NCBI RefSeq assembly: GCF_021184025.1
Contig: NZ_CP036537.1
Coordinates: 2,294,001 to 2,358,000, forward strand
Direction of reading: 5' to 3'
From: Rhodopseudomonas boonkerdii
GTDB taxonomy: Bacteria; Pseudomonadota; Alphaproteobacteria; Rhizobiales; Xanthobacteraceae
Length of the DNA: 64,000 nucleotides
Under the pieces are notes generated by a model. The model had not been told where the DNA came from. It worked only from the letters and a program-made list of their open reading frames with translations, and made no database searches. This document shows positions 51,518 to 63,497 of the stretch, in pieces (position 1 is the first letter of the stretch; the number at the start of each line of letters is the position of its first letter). Position numbers and translations under genes: made by a program.

Positions 51518-52993
51518 ATGGCTGACGTCATTCGTGTTCTTCAGAGACAATCCGTGACCGCCCTCGGCAAACTCTTCCGCACCACCGCATTCCGGTTGAC
51601 GCTTGCTTATCTGCTGCTGTTCGCGTTCTTTGCGGCGGCGCTGCTCGGCTATTTCGCCTGGAATACGAACCGGCTGATCAACGATCAGATCACCACCACG
51701 GTGAATGCCGAGATGAGCGAGCTCAGTGAGCTCTATCAGCGCCGGGGGTTGCGCGGCATCGTCTTCGCCATCGAGAACCGGGCACTGCGGCCGGGCGCCA
51801 ATCTCTATCTCATCACCACACCGGCTGGGCAGTCGGTGGCTGGCAACGTGTCCTCGCTGGCACCGGGCGTGATGGCGAGCACGGGCTGGTCGGAAACGCC
51901 GTATCGCCGGCTCGACGATCCGGACTCGTCGAACCATCGCGCGCTGGTCAAGGTGGAGCAGCTTTCCAGCGGCTTTCGCCTGCTGATCGGCCACGATCTG
52001 GAGGAGCGGCGGCGGCTGTTCGACATCGTCGGCGATGCCGCCAAATGGTCGGTGCTGATCGTCGTCGTGCTCGGTCTCGGCGGCGGCATTTTCGTGTCGC
52101 GCCGTGTGCTCCGCAAGATCGATGCGATCACCGGCACCACCCAGCGCATCATGGCGGGCGATCTCTCCGGCCGGCTGCCGGTGGGCCGCAGCGGCGACGA
52201 ACTCGACCGGCTCGCGGAAAATCTCAACACGATGCTGGAGCGCATCGAGGCGCTGATGAGCGGCCTCAAGGAGGTCTCCGACAACATCGCCCACGATCTC
52301 AAGACGCCGCTGACGCGGCTGCGCAATCGCGCCGAGGAAGCGCTGGCGCGTTCCAGCAACGAGGCCGACTATCGGGCCGCGCTGGAAAGCACGATCGACG
52401 AATCCGATGGTCTGATCCGCACCTTCAACGCGTTGCTGATGATCGCACGCGCCGAATCCGGACAGGCGCGCGACAACATGACCTTGTTCGACGCGGCCGA
52501 TGTGGCGGCCGGCATTCACGAACTGTATGAACCGCTCGCGGAAGACGCCGATCTCGTTCTCAAGGTCGAAACGTCGCTCGCCCCCTTGCGCGGCAATCGC
52601 GAACTGATCAGCCAGGCGCTCGCCAATCTCGTGGAGAACGCCATCAAATACGGCAAGCCCGAAACGGATGACGGCGCGGCCGCGTCCGACATTCTGATCG
52701 AGGCACGCCGCGAGGGCGATCACGTCCTGCTGAGCGTTGCCGATCACGGGCCGGGCATTCCGGAAGCCGATCGCAAACATGCGGTGGAGCGATTCGTGCG
52801 GTTGGAAGCCAGCCGGACATTGCCGGGTTCGGGTCTCGGTCTCAGCCTTGCGTCGGCGGTTTCCACGCTGCATGGCGGCGAACTGCGACTCGGCGACAAC
52901 CATCCGGGACTGCGTGTGACACTGGTATTACCGGCCGCAGCGGGCGAGGCCCTTGCAGGGCAAAGCGCGAATGTGCAACAGAAGTCCGTATGA
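51518..52993 (+). CDS. Membrane sensor histidine kinase with HAMP domain
   Basis: A 491-residue kinase: two membrane helices (LTLAYLLLFAFFAAALLGYF and WSVLIVVVLGLGGGIFVS) around a periplasmic sensor domain, HAMP (IDAITGTTQRIMAGDLSGRLP), H-box NIAHDLKTPLTRL (His near 259), N-box NLVENAIKYG and G-box GSGLGLSLASAV. The likely partner of the regulator at 50631. The stop overlaps glnE by ATGA. Confidence 0.9.
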   Translation: MADVIRVLQRQSVTALGKLFRTTAFRLTLAYLLLFAFFAAALLGYFAWNTNRLINDQITTTVNAEMSELSELYQRRGLRGIVFAIENRALRPGANLYLITTPAGQSVAGNVSSLAPGVMASTGWSETPYRRLDDPDSSNHRALVKVEQLSSGFRLLIGHDLEERRRLFDIVGDAAKWSVLIVVVLGLGGGIFVSRRVLRKIDAITGTTQRIMAGDLSGRLPVGRSGDELDRLAENLNTMLERIEALMSGLKEVSDNIAHDLKTPLTRLRNRAEEALARSSNEADYRAALESTIDESDGLIRTFNALLMIARAESGQARDNMTLFDAADVAAGIHELYEPLAEDADLVLKVETSLAPLRGNRELISQALANLVENAIKYGKPETDDGAAASDILIEARREGDHVLLSVADHGPGIPEADRKHAVERFVRLEASRTLPGSGLGLSLASAVSTLHGGELRLGDNHPGLRVTLVLPAAAGEALAGQSANVQQKSV

Positions 52994-55950
52994 CTTCAGC
53001 TACCGCAGGCGAGGGCCAGTCGATGCTGGCCGCGCAGTTCGTGAGCGGACCGGAACTGTTCGATCCTCATGAGGCCGAGCGCCGTTTCGCCGACTGGCTC
53101 ACGGATATCGCGCCCGAACAGGCCAGCGCATTGCGGGCCATCGTCGATCAGTATCCCCATGCCCGTGCGATTCTGTTCGGCATTGCGGAAGCGTCTCCCT
53201 ATCTGTTCGATCTGATCCGCGCCGACGCCGCGCGCGCCTTGCGCGTGCTGACTGGTGACGCCGACAAGGCGCTGCCCGATCTCATGGCGCGCGCCGTGAG
53301 GCTGGTTGGCGAGGCATCCAGCGAGGCCGACGTGATGACTGCGCTGCGGCGGATGAAGTCCGAGGCGGCGCTGATGATTGCGCTATGCGACATCGGCGGC
53401 GTATGGCCGGTGATGCGCGTGACGCGTGCGCTGACGGATCTCGCCATCGTTTCGGTGCAGACGGCGATCCGCTATCTGCTGACCCAGGAAGCCGGGCGCG
53501 GACGTATCCTGCCGCCGAACCCGGCTGCGCCCGAGGAGGGCAGCGGCGTGATCGTCTTCGCCATGGGAAAGATGGGCGCGGGCGAGCTGAATTACTCCAG
53601 CGACATCGATCTGATCGTGTTCTTCGATCTCGAGGCTCATTCGCTGCCCGAAGATATCGAGCCCAATACGTTCTTCGTGCGCATCGCGCAGGGGATGTCG
53701 CGGCTGCTGCAGCAGCGCACCGGCGACGGCTATGTGTTCCGCGTCGATCTGCGGCTGCGACCGGACCCGGCCTCGACGCCTGTGGCGGTCTCGACGGCGT
53801 CCGCGCTGTATTACTACGAGCGCGAGGGACGTACCTGGGAGCGCGCCGCGATGATCAAGGCGCTGCCATGCGCCGGCGATCCCAAAGCCGGTGAACGTAT
53901 GCTGGCGGACATCGCACCGTTCGTCTGGCGCAAGCATCTCGACTTCGCGGCGCTTGCCGATGTGCACGACATGAAGCGCCAGATGCAGACCTATCGCGGC
54001 CAGAGCGAGATTTCGGTCGAAGGCCATAACGTCAAGGTCGGGCGCGGCGGCATTCGCGAAATCGAGTTTTTCGCACAGACCCAGCAATTGATCGCCGGCG
54101 GCCGTCATCCGGACTTGCGCGTGCGACCGACTCTCGACGCGCTGGGCGTTCTCGCCGCCAGCAACTGGATCACCGGCGACGTCCGGGACGAGCTGACGGT
54201 CGCCTACGAATTCCTGCGTCGGGTCGAGCACCGGCTGCAGATGATTGCCGACGAGCAGACGCACGCATTGCCGGAAGACGAGGAGGCCGTCGAACGCTTC
54301 GCGCGCTTTTTCGGCTATGCAAGCCGCGAGGCTTTCGCGCGCGATCTTCTGATGCACTTGAATTGCGTGCAGGGGCACTATGGCCGCCTGTTCGAAGGGG
54401 ATGCGACGGACGACATTCATCTGCCCGCGGTCGATTACAAGGCCGGCGCTTCCGACCAGCGCCTGCTCGAACATCTCGCCAAGCTCGGATTCCGCAAGCC
54501 GGCCATGGTGGCGCAGACCGTGCAGCACTGGATGCTGGACGAGGACTATCGCGCGCTGCGGGTCGAGAGCACGCGGCAGGCCTTTCTCGATTTCGTGCCT
54601 TTGCTGATCGTCGGGCTGGCCAATGCCGAGGAGCCCGACAGCGCCGTGATCGCCTTCGATCGCTTCCTGCAGGCCCTGCAACGCGGTGCACGATTGATCT
54701 CGCTGCTGAGCCAGAATCGCGATCTCGTGGCACTCGTTGCGCTCGTGCTCGGCGCTGCGCCGCGGCTTGCCGACATGCTTGCCCGGCAGCCGCAGCTCGT
54801 CGACGGTCTGATCGATCCGCGCTTTTTCGGGGCCATGCCTGACCGCCGCGAACTGTCCCTGCGTCTCGCCGTCACGCTCGAAGATGCCAACTCCTATGAG
54901 GAATTCCTCGATCGTTTGCGTTTGTTCGGGCAGGAGAGCCTGTTCCTGATCGGCACGCGCATCCTGTCCGGCACGGTGACGGCGCCGCAAGCGAGCACGG
55001 CTTTCGCCGATGTCGCCGAAGGCATCGCGCAGACGCTGCATGGTCTCGTGCTCGATCAATTCGTCGAACAACATGGCCGCATCAAGGATCAGGAAACGGC
55101 GATCATCGCCATGGGACGGCTCGGCAGCCGCGAGATGACGGCGTCATCCGATCTCGATCTGATCCTGATTTACGACTTCGACCACGACGCACCCGATTCC
55201 GATGGCGCGCGCTCTCTGCATGGCGCACAATATTTCGCACGCCTGACGCAGCGGCTGATCAGCGCTTTCACGACGCGCACCAATTATGGCGTGCTGTATG
55301 AAGTGGATATGCGTTTGCGGCCGTCGGGACGATCCGGACCGCTGGCGTCGCGCATCGATTCCTTCTCTGAATATCAGCAGAACGAAGCCTGGACCTGGGA
55401 ACATATGGCGCTGACGCGCGCGCGCGTCATCTCGGCGTCGCCGGCTTTCCGCGAAAGGGTGGAAGCCGCCATTCGCGACGTGCTCACCCGCCCGCGCGAG
55501 CACGGAATCATCGCCAACGATGTCGCCGAGATGCGTCAGGCGATCGCCGAGGAAAAGGGCGAGGACGATATCTGGGATCTCAAATATGCCGCCGGCGGCA
55601 TGGTCGATATCGAGTTCATCGCGCAATATCTGCAGCTCGTTCATGCCGCCGAGAAACCCGCCATTCTGAACGTCAACACGCAGCAGGTGCTCGAAAACGC
55701 CGCCAGGCTGGGTGTGCTGCAAACCGAGCATTTCGACGTGCTGCGCCGTGCGGTGCGTCTGTTCAACGATCTCACCCAGATCCTGCGGCTCTGCGTCAGC
55801 GAGGGCTTCAAGCCGGAGTCCGCAGGCGCCGATCTGTTGCGGCTGCTGGCGCGTGTCAGCAACGAACCTGACTTCTCGTCGCTGGAAGCGCGCGTCCGCG
55901 AAATCCAGCAGGATGTGCGGCAGGTCTTCCGGCAGATCGTCGGTGGTTGA
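52990..55950 (+). CDS. glnE: Bifunctional glutamine synthetase adenylyltransferase/deadenylase GlnE
   Basis: A 986-residue enzyme with two nucleotidyltransferase domains: an N-terminal deadenylase half (GELNYSSDIDLIVFFD near residue 200) and a C-terminal adenylyltransferase half (REMTASSDLDLILIYDFD near 715), each followed by a helical GlnD-like domain. It switches glutamine synthetase activity in answer to PII and glutamine. Full length. The four-base overlap with the sensor kinase suggests translation coupling. Confidence 0.95.
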   Translation: MTSATAGEGQSMLAAQFVSGPELFDPHEAERRFADWLTDIAPEQASALRAIVDQYPHARAILFGIAEASPYLFDLIRADAARALRVLTGDADKALPDLMARAVRLVGEASSEADVMTALRRMKSEAALMIALCDIGGVWPVMRVTRALTDLAIVSVQTAIRYLLTQEAGRGRILPPNPAAPEEGSGVIVFAMGKMGAGELNYSSDIDLIVFFDLEAHSLPEDIEPNTFFVRIAQGMSRLLQQRTGDGYVFRVDLRLRPDPASTPVAVSTASALYYYEREGRTWERAAMIKALPCAGDPKAGERMLADIAPFVWRKHLDFAALADVHDMKRQMQTYRGQSEISVEGHNVKVGRGGIREIEFFAQTQQLIAGGRHPDLRVRPTLDALGVLAASNWITGDVRDELTVAYEFLRRVEHRLQMIADEQTHALPEDEEAVERFARFFGYASREAFARDLLMHLNCVQGHYGRLFEGDATDDIHLPAVDYKAGASDQRLLEHLAKLGFRKPAMVAQTVQHWMLDEDYRALRVESTRQAFLDFVPLLIVGLANAEEPDSAVIAFDRFLQALQRGARLISLLSQNRDLVALVALVLGAAPRLADMLARQPQLVDGLIDPRFFGAMPDRRELSLRLAVTLEDANSYEEFLDRLRLFGQESLFLIGTRILSGTVTAPQASTAFADVAEGIAQTLHGLVLDQFVEQHGRIKDQETAIIAMGRLGSREMTASSDLDLILIYDFDHDAPDSDGARSLHGAQYFARLTQRLISAFTTRTNYGVLYEVDMRLRPSGRSGPLASRIDSFSEYQQNEAWTWEHMALTRARVISASPAFRERVEAAIRDVLTRPREHGIIANDVAEMRQAIAEEKGEDDIWDLKYAAGGMVDIEFIAQYLQLVHAAEKPAILNVNTQQVLENAARLGVLQTEHFDVLRRAVRLFNDLTQILRLCVSEGFKPESAGADLLRLLARVSNEPDFSSLEARVREIQQDVRQVFRQIVGG

Positions 55951-56022
55951 GAGACCTTCTCGGTCGAGCGCGTCTGCACGCTGTGCGTGAATGTTCCCCG
56001 GATAATCGGATTTGTGAACCGG

Positions 56023-56037
56023 TTAGACGAAATCTAA
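56023..56037. promoter_or_regulatory. Possible Irr/ICE-type iron-control element upstream of the Vgb-like gene
   Basis: TTAGA-CGAAA-TCTAA is a perfect 5-bp dyad with a 5-base spacer, the half-site and spacing of the rhizobial iron control element bound by Irr. It lies 113 bases before the ATG at 56151. A near-copy precedes the TonB receptor gene (57286-57300). Confidence 0.5.
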
Positions 56038-56150
56038 TCGGTCGCAATTGTTGTCGCACCTCCTTGTCCGCTAGCTCCGGTCTTTTCGTCGCGTGAGCGT
56101 AACCTGAACGGTTGCGTGGCGCGCGGTGATCGAGCGCTTGGGGGGACGAG

Positions 56151-57164
56151 ATGCGGTTGAGGTTTTTTCGTGTGATCGCAGCCGTTGCGGCCATGCTGGT
56201 GGCATGGGCCGGAGAAGGCGTGACGGCCGATGAGGTTGCTATCGTCGAGACGGCTCTGCCTGGCGAAGGGCAGCGGCCGCAGGCCATGGTCGTCGCGCCC
56301 GATGGCAATCTGTGGGTGACGGAAGTCCTCAAGCATCAGATCTTCCGCATCGAACCCAGCGGCGCCATCACGCCATTTCGTGTTCCGGGTGAGGCGGTCG
56401 GCGTTCTGCAGGGCATCGCATTCGGGCCCGACGGGCACATCTGGTTCACCTCGCGCGAAGAGAATGCGATCCGCCGCATGTCGGTGACGGGTGAGTTCAA
56501 CGGCACCTTCGTCATTCCCTCACAGGCCACGAAGCCGACGCAGCTCAACAAGGGCTCATGGCCGCGCGGCATCACCGTCGGACCCGACGGACATCTCTGG
56601 TTTGCGGAAATGGCGGCCAACAAAATCGGTCGCATCACCGTGAATGGCGAGTTCACCGAATTCACGATTCCAACCGAGGACGCGCAGGCCTATGGCGTCG
56701 TAACCGGCCCGGACAGGAATCTGTGGTTCACCGAAAGCGGCGCCGGCAAGATCGGCCGGCTTGATGTGGCGACCGGCAAGATCACCGAATTCGCTCTGAG
56801 CAGTCCGCAGGCGAGACCGCGCGATATCACGGTGGGACCGGACGGTCATCTCTGGTTCTCGATGAACGGCACCGACCGCATCGGGCGCATCTCCATGCAG
56901 GGTGAGATGACGGAGTTTCCGCTTCCCGCCGACACCAAGCCGATCGGCATTGCAGCCGGCGGCGACGGCAATGTGTGGTTCACCGCCTTCAAGCCGAACA
57001 AGATCGGGCGCATCACGCCGGCCGGTTTCGTGACTCTGTTCGATCTGAAGACGGCGAATGCGCAGCCGTTTGGGATGACCGCCGGACGGAATGGTGTGGT
57101 CTGGTTCTCGTCGCAGGCCAATCACATCGGCCGCATCGCGCTTGCTGCCAAGCCTGCGCAATAG
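56151..57164 (+). CDS. Exported seven-bladed beta-propeller protein (virginiamycin B lyase-like)
   Basis: A 337-residue protein with a signal peptide (ending GEGVTA) and about seven repeats of the GPDGHLWF...NKIGRI...GEFTEF type that fold as a beta-propeller, as in Vgb lyase. The cognate antibiotic-lyase activity is not assured; most homologues have unknown periplasmic roles. GGGGGACG lies before the ATG. A putative iron-control element upstream and a TonB siderophore receptor downstream suggest a role in iron or siderophore metabolism. Confidence 0.82.
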   Translation: MRLRFFRVIAAVAAMLVAWAGEGVTADEVAIVETALPGEGQRPQAMVVAPDGNLWVTEVLKHQIFRIEPSGAITPFRVPGEAVGVLQGIAFGPDGHIWFTSREENAIRRMSVTGEFNGTFVIPSQATKPTQLNKGSWPRGITVGPDGHLWFAEMAANKIGRITVNGEFTEFTIPTEDAQAYGVVTGPDRNLWFTESGAGKIGRLDVATGKITEFALSSPQARPRDITVGPDGHLWFSMNGTDRIGRISMQGEMTEFPLPADTKPIGIAAGGDGNVWFTAFKPNKIGRITPAGFVTLFDLKTANAQPFGMTAGRNGVVWFSSQANHIGRIALAAKPAQ

Positions 57165-57285
57165 CGAAAGCCGCGAAGAGCTTGTGCGTGCGTTTTTCAC
57201 AGTCCGGTGTGAAGCGGGGAGTCAAGCGAGGCTGCACGCTGCGGTCGGTTGCGTGCAGCAGTCATCGTCATCTGCAGGCGAAGTG

Positions 57286-57300
57286 CTAGACAGAATCTAA
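57286..57300. promoter_or_regulatory. Possible Irr/ICE-type element upstream of the TonB receptor
   Basis: CTAGA-CAGAA-TCTAA matches the TTAGA-N5-TCTAA dyad with one mismatch. It lies 92 bases before the chosen receptor start at 57393, where iron-responsive operators of siderophore receptors usually sit. Confidence 0.5.
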
Positions 57301-57392
57301 GTGCGCCGCATTGTGAACGCACAGTGACGTCCTGTAAGGCCCCAACGAGTTGGCTGATCGAACATCGGCCGGGACTTGGGGCGATCAGGCAA

Positions 57393-59654
57393 ATGAACGA
57401 CGCAACTACACTTCGCACGAATGGACTTCTGGCTGCAGCGAGCGCGCTTGCGTTGACGGTTGCCGGCAGCAACGAATCCGTTGCGCAGACGGCGCGCGAG
57501 CTTCCGGCCGTCGAAGTCCACGCGCCGAAGCCGCGTGCGACGCGCCGCGCGGTGCCGCGCCAAAATGCCGCAAGAGCACAGCAGGCGCAGCCGCGCGCGG
57601 TCGAGCGACGCGCACCCCCGACGCCGGCAACCGGTCTCACGGGCAATCTGCCGGCCGCCTATGCCGGCGGGCAGGTGGCTTCGGGCAGCCAGGTTGGCCT
57701 GCTCGGCAACCGCGGTGTGATGGACACGCCGTTCAACCAGACCAGCTACACCGCGCAGACCATTCAGGATCAACAGGCGCGCAAGCTCGACGACGTGTTC
57801 GCGAACGATCCGTCGGCACGCATCACCGTGCCGCGCGCCTATGGTTTCGATCAGTTGAACATCCGCGGCTTCAGCGTTTCCAGCACCGCTTATGGTCTGA
57901 ACGGACTTTACGGCATCGCTTCCGCATTCTCGCTGTCTTCGCTCGGCGCCATCGAGCGCGTGGAGGTGCTGAAGGGACCGTCGGCGCTGCTCAACGGCAT
58001 GCCGCCCGGTGGCGGCGGCGTTGGCGGCAGCGTCAATCTGGTGACCAAGCGCGCCCAGGACGTGCCGGTCGCGCAGATCACCAACACCTATTCGTCGCGC
58101 TCGCAGGTCGGGACACATATCGATGTCGGTCAGCGGTTTGGCGAGTTCAAGGAGTACGGCGTTCGCTTCAACGGCAGCTACAAGGATGGTGGCACCGAAC
58201 TCGCCAACCAGAATCAGGAAGTCGGCAACGCCTTTGTCGGGCTCGACTACCGTGGCGAACGGGTGCGGCTGTCGGCCGATATCGGCTATGAGAAGAACAA
58301 CACCACGGCGATGACACGGTTCATCGATCTCGGCAATCTCACGGCGCTTCCGGCGCCGCCCGATGCGCGCGCGAATTATATGCCGAACTGGGGCTTCTGG
58401 CAGTCGGAGTCCCGTTACGCCATCGTGCAGGGCGAAGTCGATATCACCGAGAACCTGACGGCCTATGCCCAGGCCGGCATCGGCACGAGCGACGTGCGCT
58501 ATCTCTATTCGGATATCCGGATGGATAGTCTGAACGGAAACTTCAACGGGACGCCGCGGCGTAACAATCAGGCGCACGAGCGGTCGGCGGGCCAGGCAGG
58601 CTTCCGCGCCAATGTCGATACCGGGCCGGTCAACCACGCGATCAACTTCAACGTGGCCGCATCGGAAGCCTATGTCGGCATCCTGAACACCTCCGGCAGG
58701 CTGTTCCGCTCCAATCTTTACAATCCGACGCAGAGCGCAGTGCCGAATGTCGAGGTGGGTGCTCCGCGCCGGACTTCCGGCACGCAGCTCTCCAGCTTCG
58801 GTATGGCCGATACGATGTCGATCCTGGACAACCGGGTCCAGTTCACGGCCGGCGTGCGTCATCAGTATGTGGAATCGGAATCGTTTGCCCAGGGCACGGG
58901 CGTTCGCACCGGCGGCTATGACGCCTCCGCGACCACGCCGGCATTCGCTCTCGTGGTCAAGCCGCTGGAGAACGTCTCGCTCTATGGCAACTATATCGAA
59001 GCGTTCGAACCCGGTTCGGTCGTCGGCGAAAGCTTCGCCAATGCCGGGCAGGTGCTTGCGCCCTATCGCTCGAAGCAGAAGGAGGTTGGCATCAAGGTCG
59101 ATTGGGGCCGTATCACGACCACCGTCAGCGCATTCGACATCATGCGCCCGTTCCAGATCGTGGATCGCGCGACCAACACCGTATCGCAGGGGGGCGCGAG
59201 CCGGAATCGCGGCATCGAGTTCAACGCCTTCGGCGAGGTAACCGAAGGCTTGCGCCTGCTCGGCGGCTTCATGTTCATCGATGCACGGCAAGAGACGACG
59301 CAGAACGGCACCTATGACGGGCTGCGCACGTTCAATGTGCCGGATGTTCAGGTCAATATCGGCGGCGAATGGGACGTGCCTTTCTTGAGCGGGCTGACGT
59401 TGACCGGCCGTGCCATCCACACGGGCGCCTATTACGCCGACCAAGCGAACCGGGTCGCGGGTGCGAGCTGGACGCGTTACGATGCCGGGGCGCGCTATAC
59501 ATTTGCGTCGCCGTGGAACAACAAGCCGGTGGTGTTGCGGTTCTCGGTCGAGAACGTGCTTGACAGCAATTACTGGCAGGCCGCGACCAACGATGGTTAC
59601 GTCATCCTCGGTGCACCGCGAACCTATCTGGTCTCGACGACTTTCAATTTCTGA
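57393..59654 (+). CDS. TonB-dependent siderophore receptor (FhuA/FcuA-like)
   Basis: A 753-residue outer-membrane receptor: signal peptide (ending NESVAQ), a variable Ala/Pro/Arg-rich stretch, the plug domain (TAQTIQDQQARKLDDVFANDPSAR, FDQLNIRGFSVSS, IERVEVLKGPSALLNG, GGSVNLVTKR) and a 22-strand barrel ending YLVSTTFNF with terminal Phe for BAM insertion. No N-terminal signalling (STN) domain is seen. The plug motifs and length match ferrichrome-type hydroxamate receptors; the substrate is inferred. Start chosen at ATG 57393, the first Met directly before the signal peptide. Confidence 0.92.
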   Translation: MNDATTLRTNGLLAAASALALTVAGSNESVAQTARELPAVEVHAPKPRATRRAVPRQNAARAQQAQPRAVERRAPPTPATGLTGNLPAAYAGGQVASGSQVGLLGNRGVMDTPFNQTSYTAQTIQDQQARKLDDVFANDPSARITVPRAYGFDQLNIRGFSVSSTAYGLNGLYGIASAFSLSSLGAIERVEVLKGPSALLNGMPPGGGGVGGSVNLVTKRAQDVPVAQITNTYSSRSQVGTHIDVGQRFGEFKEYGVRFNGSYKDGGTELANQNQEVGNAFVGLDYRGERVRLSADIGYEKNNTTAMTRFIDLGNLTALPAPPDARANYMPNWGFWQSESRYAIVQGEVDITENLTAYAQAGIGTSDVRYLYSDIRMDSLNGNFNGTPRRNNQAHERSAGQAGFRANVDTGPVNHAINFNVAASEAYVGILNTSGRLFRSNLYNPTQSAVPNVEVGAPRRTSGTQLSSFGMADTMSILDNRVQFTAGVRHQYVESESFAQGTGVRTGGYDASATTPAFALVVKPLENVSLYGNYIEAFEPGSVVGESFANAGQVLAPYRSKQKEVGIKVDWGRITTTVSAFDIMRPFQIVDRATNTVSQGGASRNRGIEFNAFGEVTEGLRLLGGFMFIDARQETTQNGTYDGLRTFNVPDVQVNIGGEWDVPFLSGLTLTGRAIHTGAYYADQANRVAGASWTRYDAGARYTFASPWNNKPVVLRFSVENVLDSNYWQAATNDGYVILGAPRTYLVSTTFNF

Positions 59655-59734
59655 GGCGGCGCGTCTGGGCCGATACGTCTGTGCTGGCGGCTCGATCGGC
59701 ATCGGACCGCCGTGGCTGCGGGGGCGGTCTTCTA

Positions 59735-62059
<2,325 letters not shown>

Positions 62060-62316
62060 ACTTGGCCCCCTCGGAAGATGTGTAGTGTCGATTCGACCCC
62101 CAACGCCCCGCCACTTCGAATCGACAAGGCAATATGAATCCACTTTCCGCACAGTGTCGAGAGTCAACGAAACGTTAACGTGAAATAAATGCTATCCAAC
62201 GAAAACTGAGTGCGCGTTCGGACTCAAAAACGAGTCCGAAACGCGAACGCCGCGCAGACTGGCTCTCATGATGAGGGGCAGTGCGTGTGGAGATGCGAGG
62301 ACTCGCATTGCGCGAG

Positions 62317-63285
62317 CTACAGCGTCACCACGATCTTGCCAAGATGCTTGTTGGCTTCCATGTGGTTGAACGCCATTGCGATCTCCGCGAACGGATACAC
62401 CTTGTCGATCGGCAGTTTCAGCTTGCCGGCCTCGACCGCCGGCCAGATGTCGGCGCGCACCGCGCTGAAGATATCGCGGATCTCCTGCATCGACCGGGTG
62501 CGGAACGTGACGCCGATATAGCTGATACGCCTGGCCGCATGCAGATCGAAATTGAAATCTGCATGGGTGCCGCCGAGGCGGCCGACATTGACGATGCGGC
62601 CGAGCACCTTCGTTGCCTTGAGGTTCTGATTGGCAACGGGGCCGGAGATCTGGTCGACGATCAGATCGACACCGTCGCCAAGCGTCGCCTTGAGTACCTC
62701 GTTGACCCAGCCAACTTCTTTCGAATCGATGGCGAGATCGGCGCCAAATTCGCCCAGCCGGCCGCGGCGTGCGGCATGCGTGGATGAGCCGATCACCGGC
62801 CTGGCGCCCTTCAGCCTGGCAATCTGCAGGGCCATCAGGCCGACCCCCGAACTCGCGCCTTGAATGAGTACGGATTGCCCGGCCTGCAATCCGCCGACGG
62901 TGACCAGCGCGTTGTGCATCGTCGTCAGCGCCACGGGCAGGGTACACGCGGTGTCGAAACCCATGCCGGGCGGGATGTGGAACAGGCGGCCATGGTCGGT
63001 CACCGTGAATTCCGCGAATGCCGCGCCGCCCGAGCCCATTACGCGCTCGCCGACCGTGAAGCCTTTTGCCTCCGGTCCCAACTCGGCGATCTCGCCTGCC
63101 CATTCCATGCCGAGCACGGTGCCGACGCCGCCGGCTGCACCATGGACATGGCCCTTGGTCATGCCGAGATCGGCGCGGTTAAGGCCGCAGGCCTTTACCT
63201 TCACCAGCACCTGCGTGCCGGTCGGTTTTGGCGCAGCGACATCGACGATGGCCGCGCCGTTCTCTGTGTAGACGTAAGCCTTCAT
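62317..63285 (-). CDS. Zinc-free MDR/quinone-oxidoreductase-like enzyme
   Basis: A 322-residue medium-chain reductase (MKAYVYTENGAAIVDVAAPKP...), with GLNRADLGMTKG, LGMEWAGEIAELGPEA, the nucleotide site QGASSGVGLMALQIARLKGA and a FNHMEANKHLGKIVVTL end. No zinc-binding cysteine cluster is seen. NADPH-dependent quinone or enal reduction is likely. It is not an obvious duplicate of the enzyme at 32062. Confidence 0.87.
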   Translation of the reverse strand: MKAYVYTENGAAIVDVAAPKPTGTQVLVKVKACGLNRADLGMTKGHVHGAAGGVGTVLGMEWAGEIAELGPEAKGFTVGERVMGSGGAAFAEFTVTDHGRLFHIPPGMGFDTACTLPVALTTMHNALVTVGGLQAGQSVLIQGASSGVGLMALQIARLKGARPVIGSSTHAARRGRLGEFGADLAIDSKEVGWVNEVLKATLGDGVDLIVDQISGPVANQNLKATKVLGRIVNVGRLGGTHADFNFDLHAARRISYIGVTFRTRSMQEIRDIFSAVRADIWPAVEAGKLKLPIDKVYPFAEIAMAFNHMEANKHLGKIVVTL

Positions 63286-63332
63286 GATGTTGCTCTCTGC
63301 GAAGGTGTGCCTGGTGCTAGTCACTCAGGCTT

Positions 63333-63464
63333 GTCCCGGACGCGATGCAGCGCGCCTCTTTGGCGCGGTGCTTCGCAGAGCCGGGACCGTATCAGTCGCC
63401 GGAGTTTGTGACGGTCCCGGCTCTGCGAAGCGGCATAAAGAATGCCGCATCGCGTCCGGGACAC
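63333..63464. repeat. Palindromic repeat family A, full copy 5
   Basis: Two-armed element: GTCCCGGACGCGATGCAGCG ... GCAGAGCCGGGACC, then GGTCCCGGCTCTGCGAAGC ... GCGTCCGGGAC. It has the same structure as the copy at 14463. Confidence 0.75.
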
Positions 63465-63497
63465 CCGGAAGTGCGCAATGGCATTTCGCCGTTGTGA

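Noticed and set aside
57297..59702. An 801-residue minus-strand frame across the TonB receptor
   Set aside because: Same shadow effect; the plus-strand receptor has plug motifs, a signal peptide and the terminal Phe.
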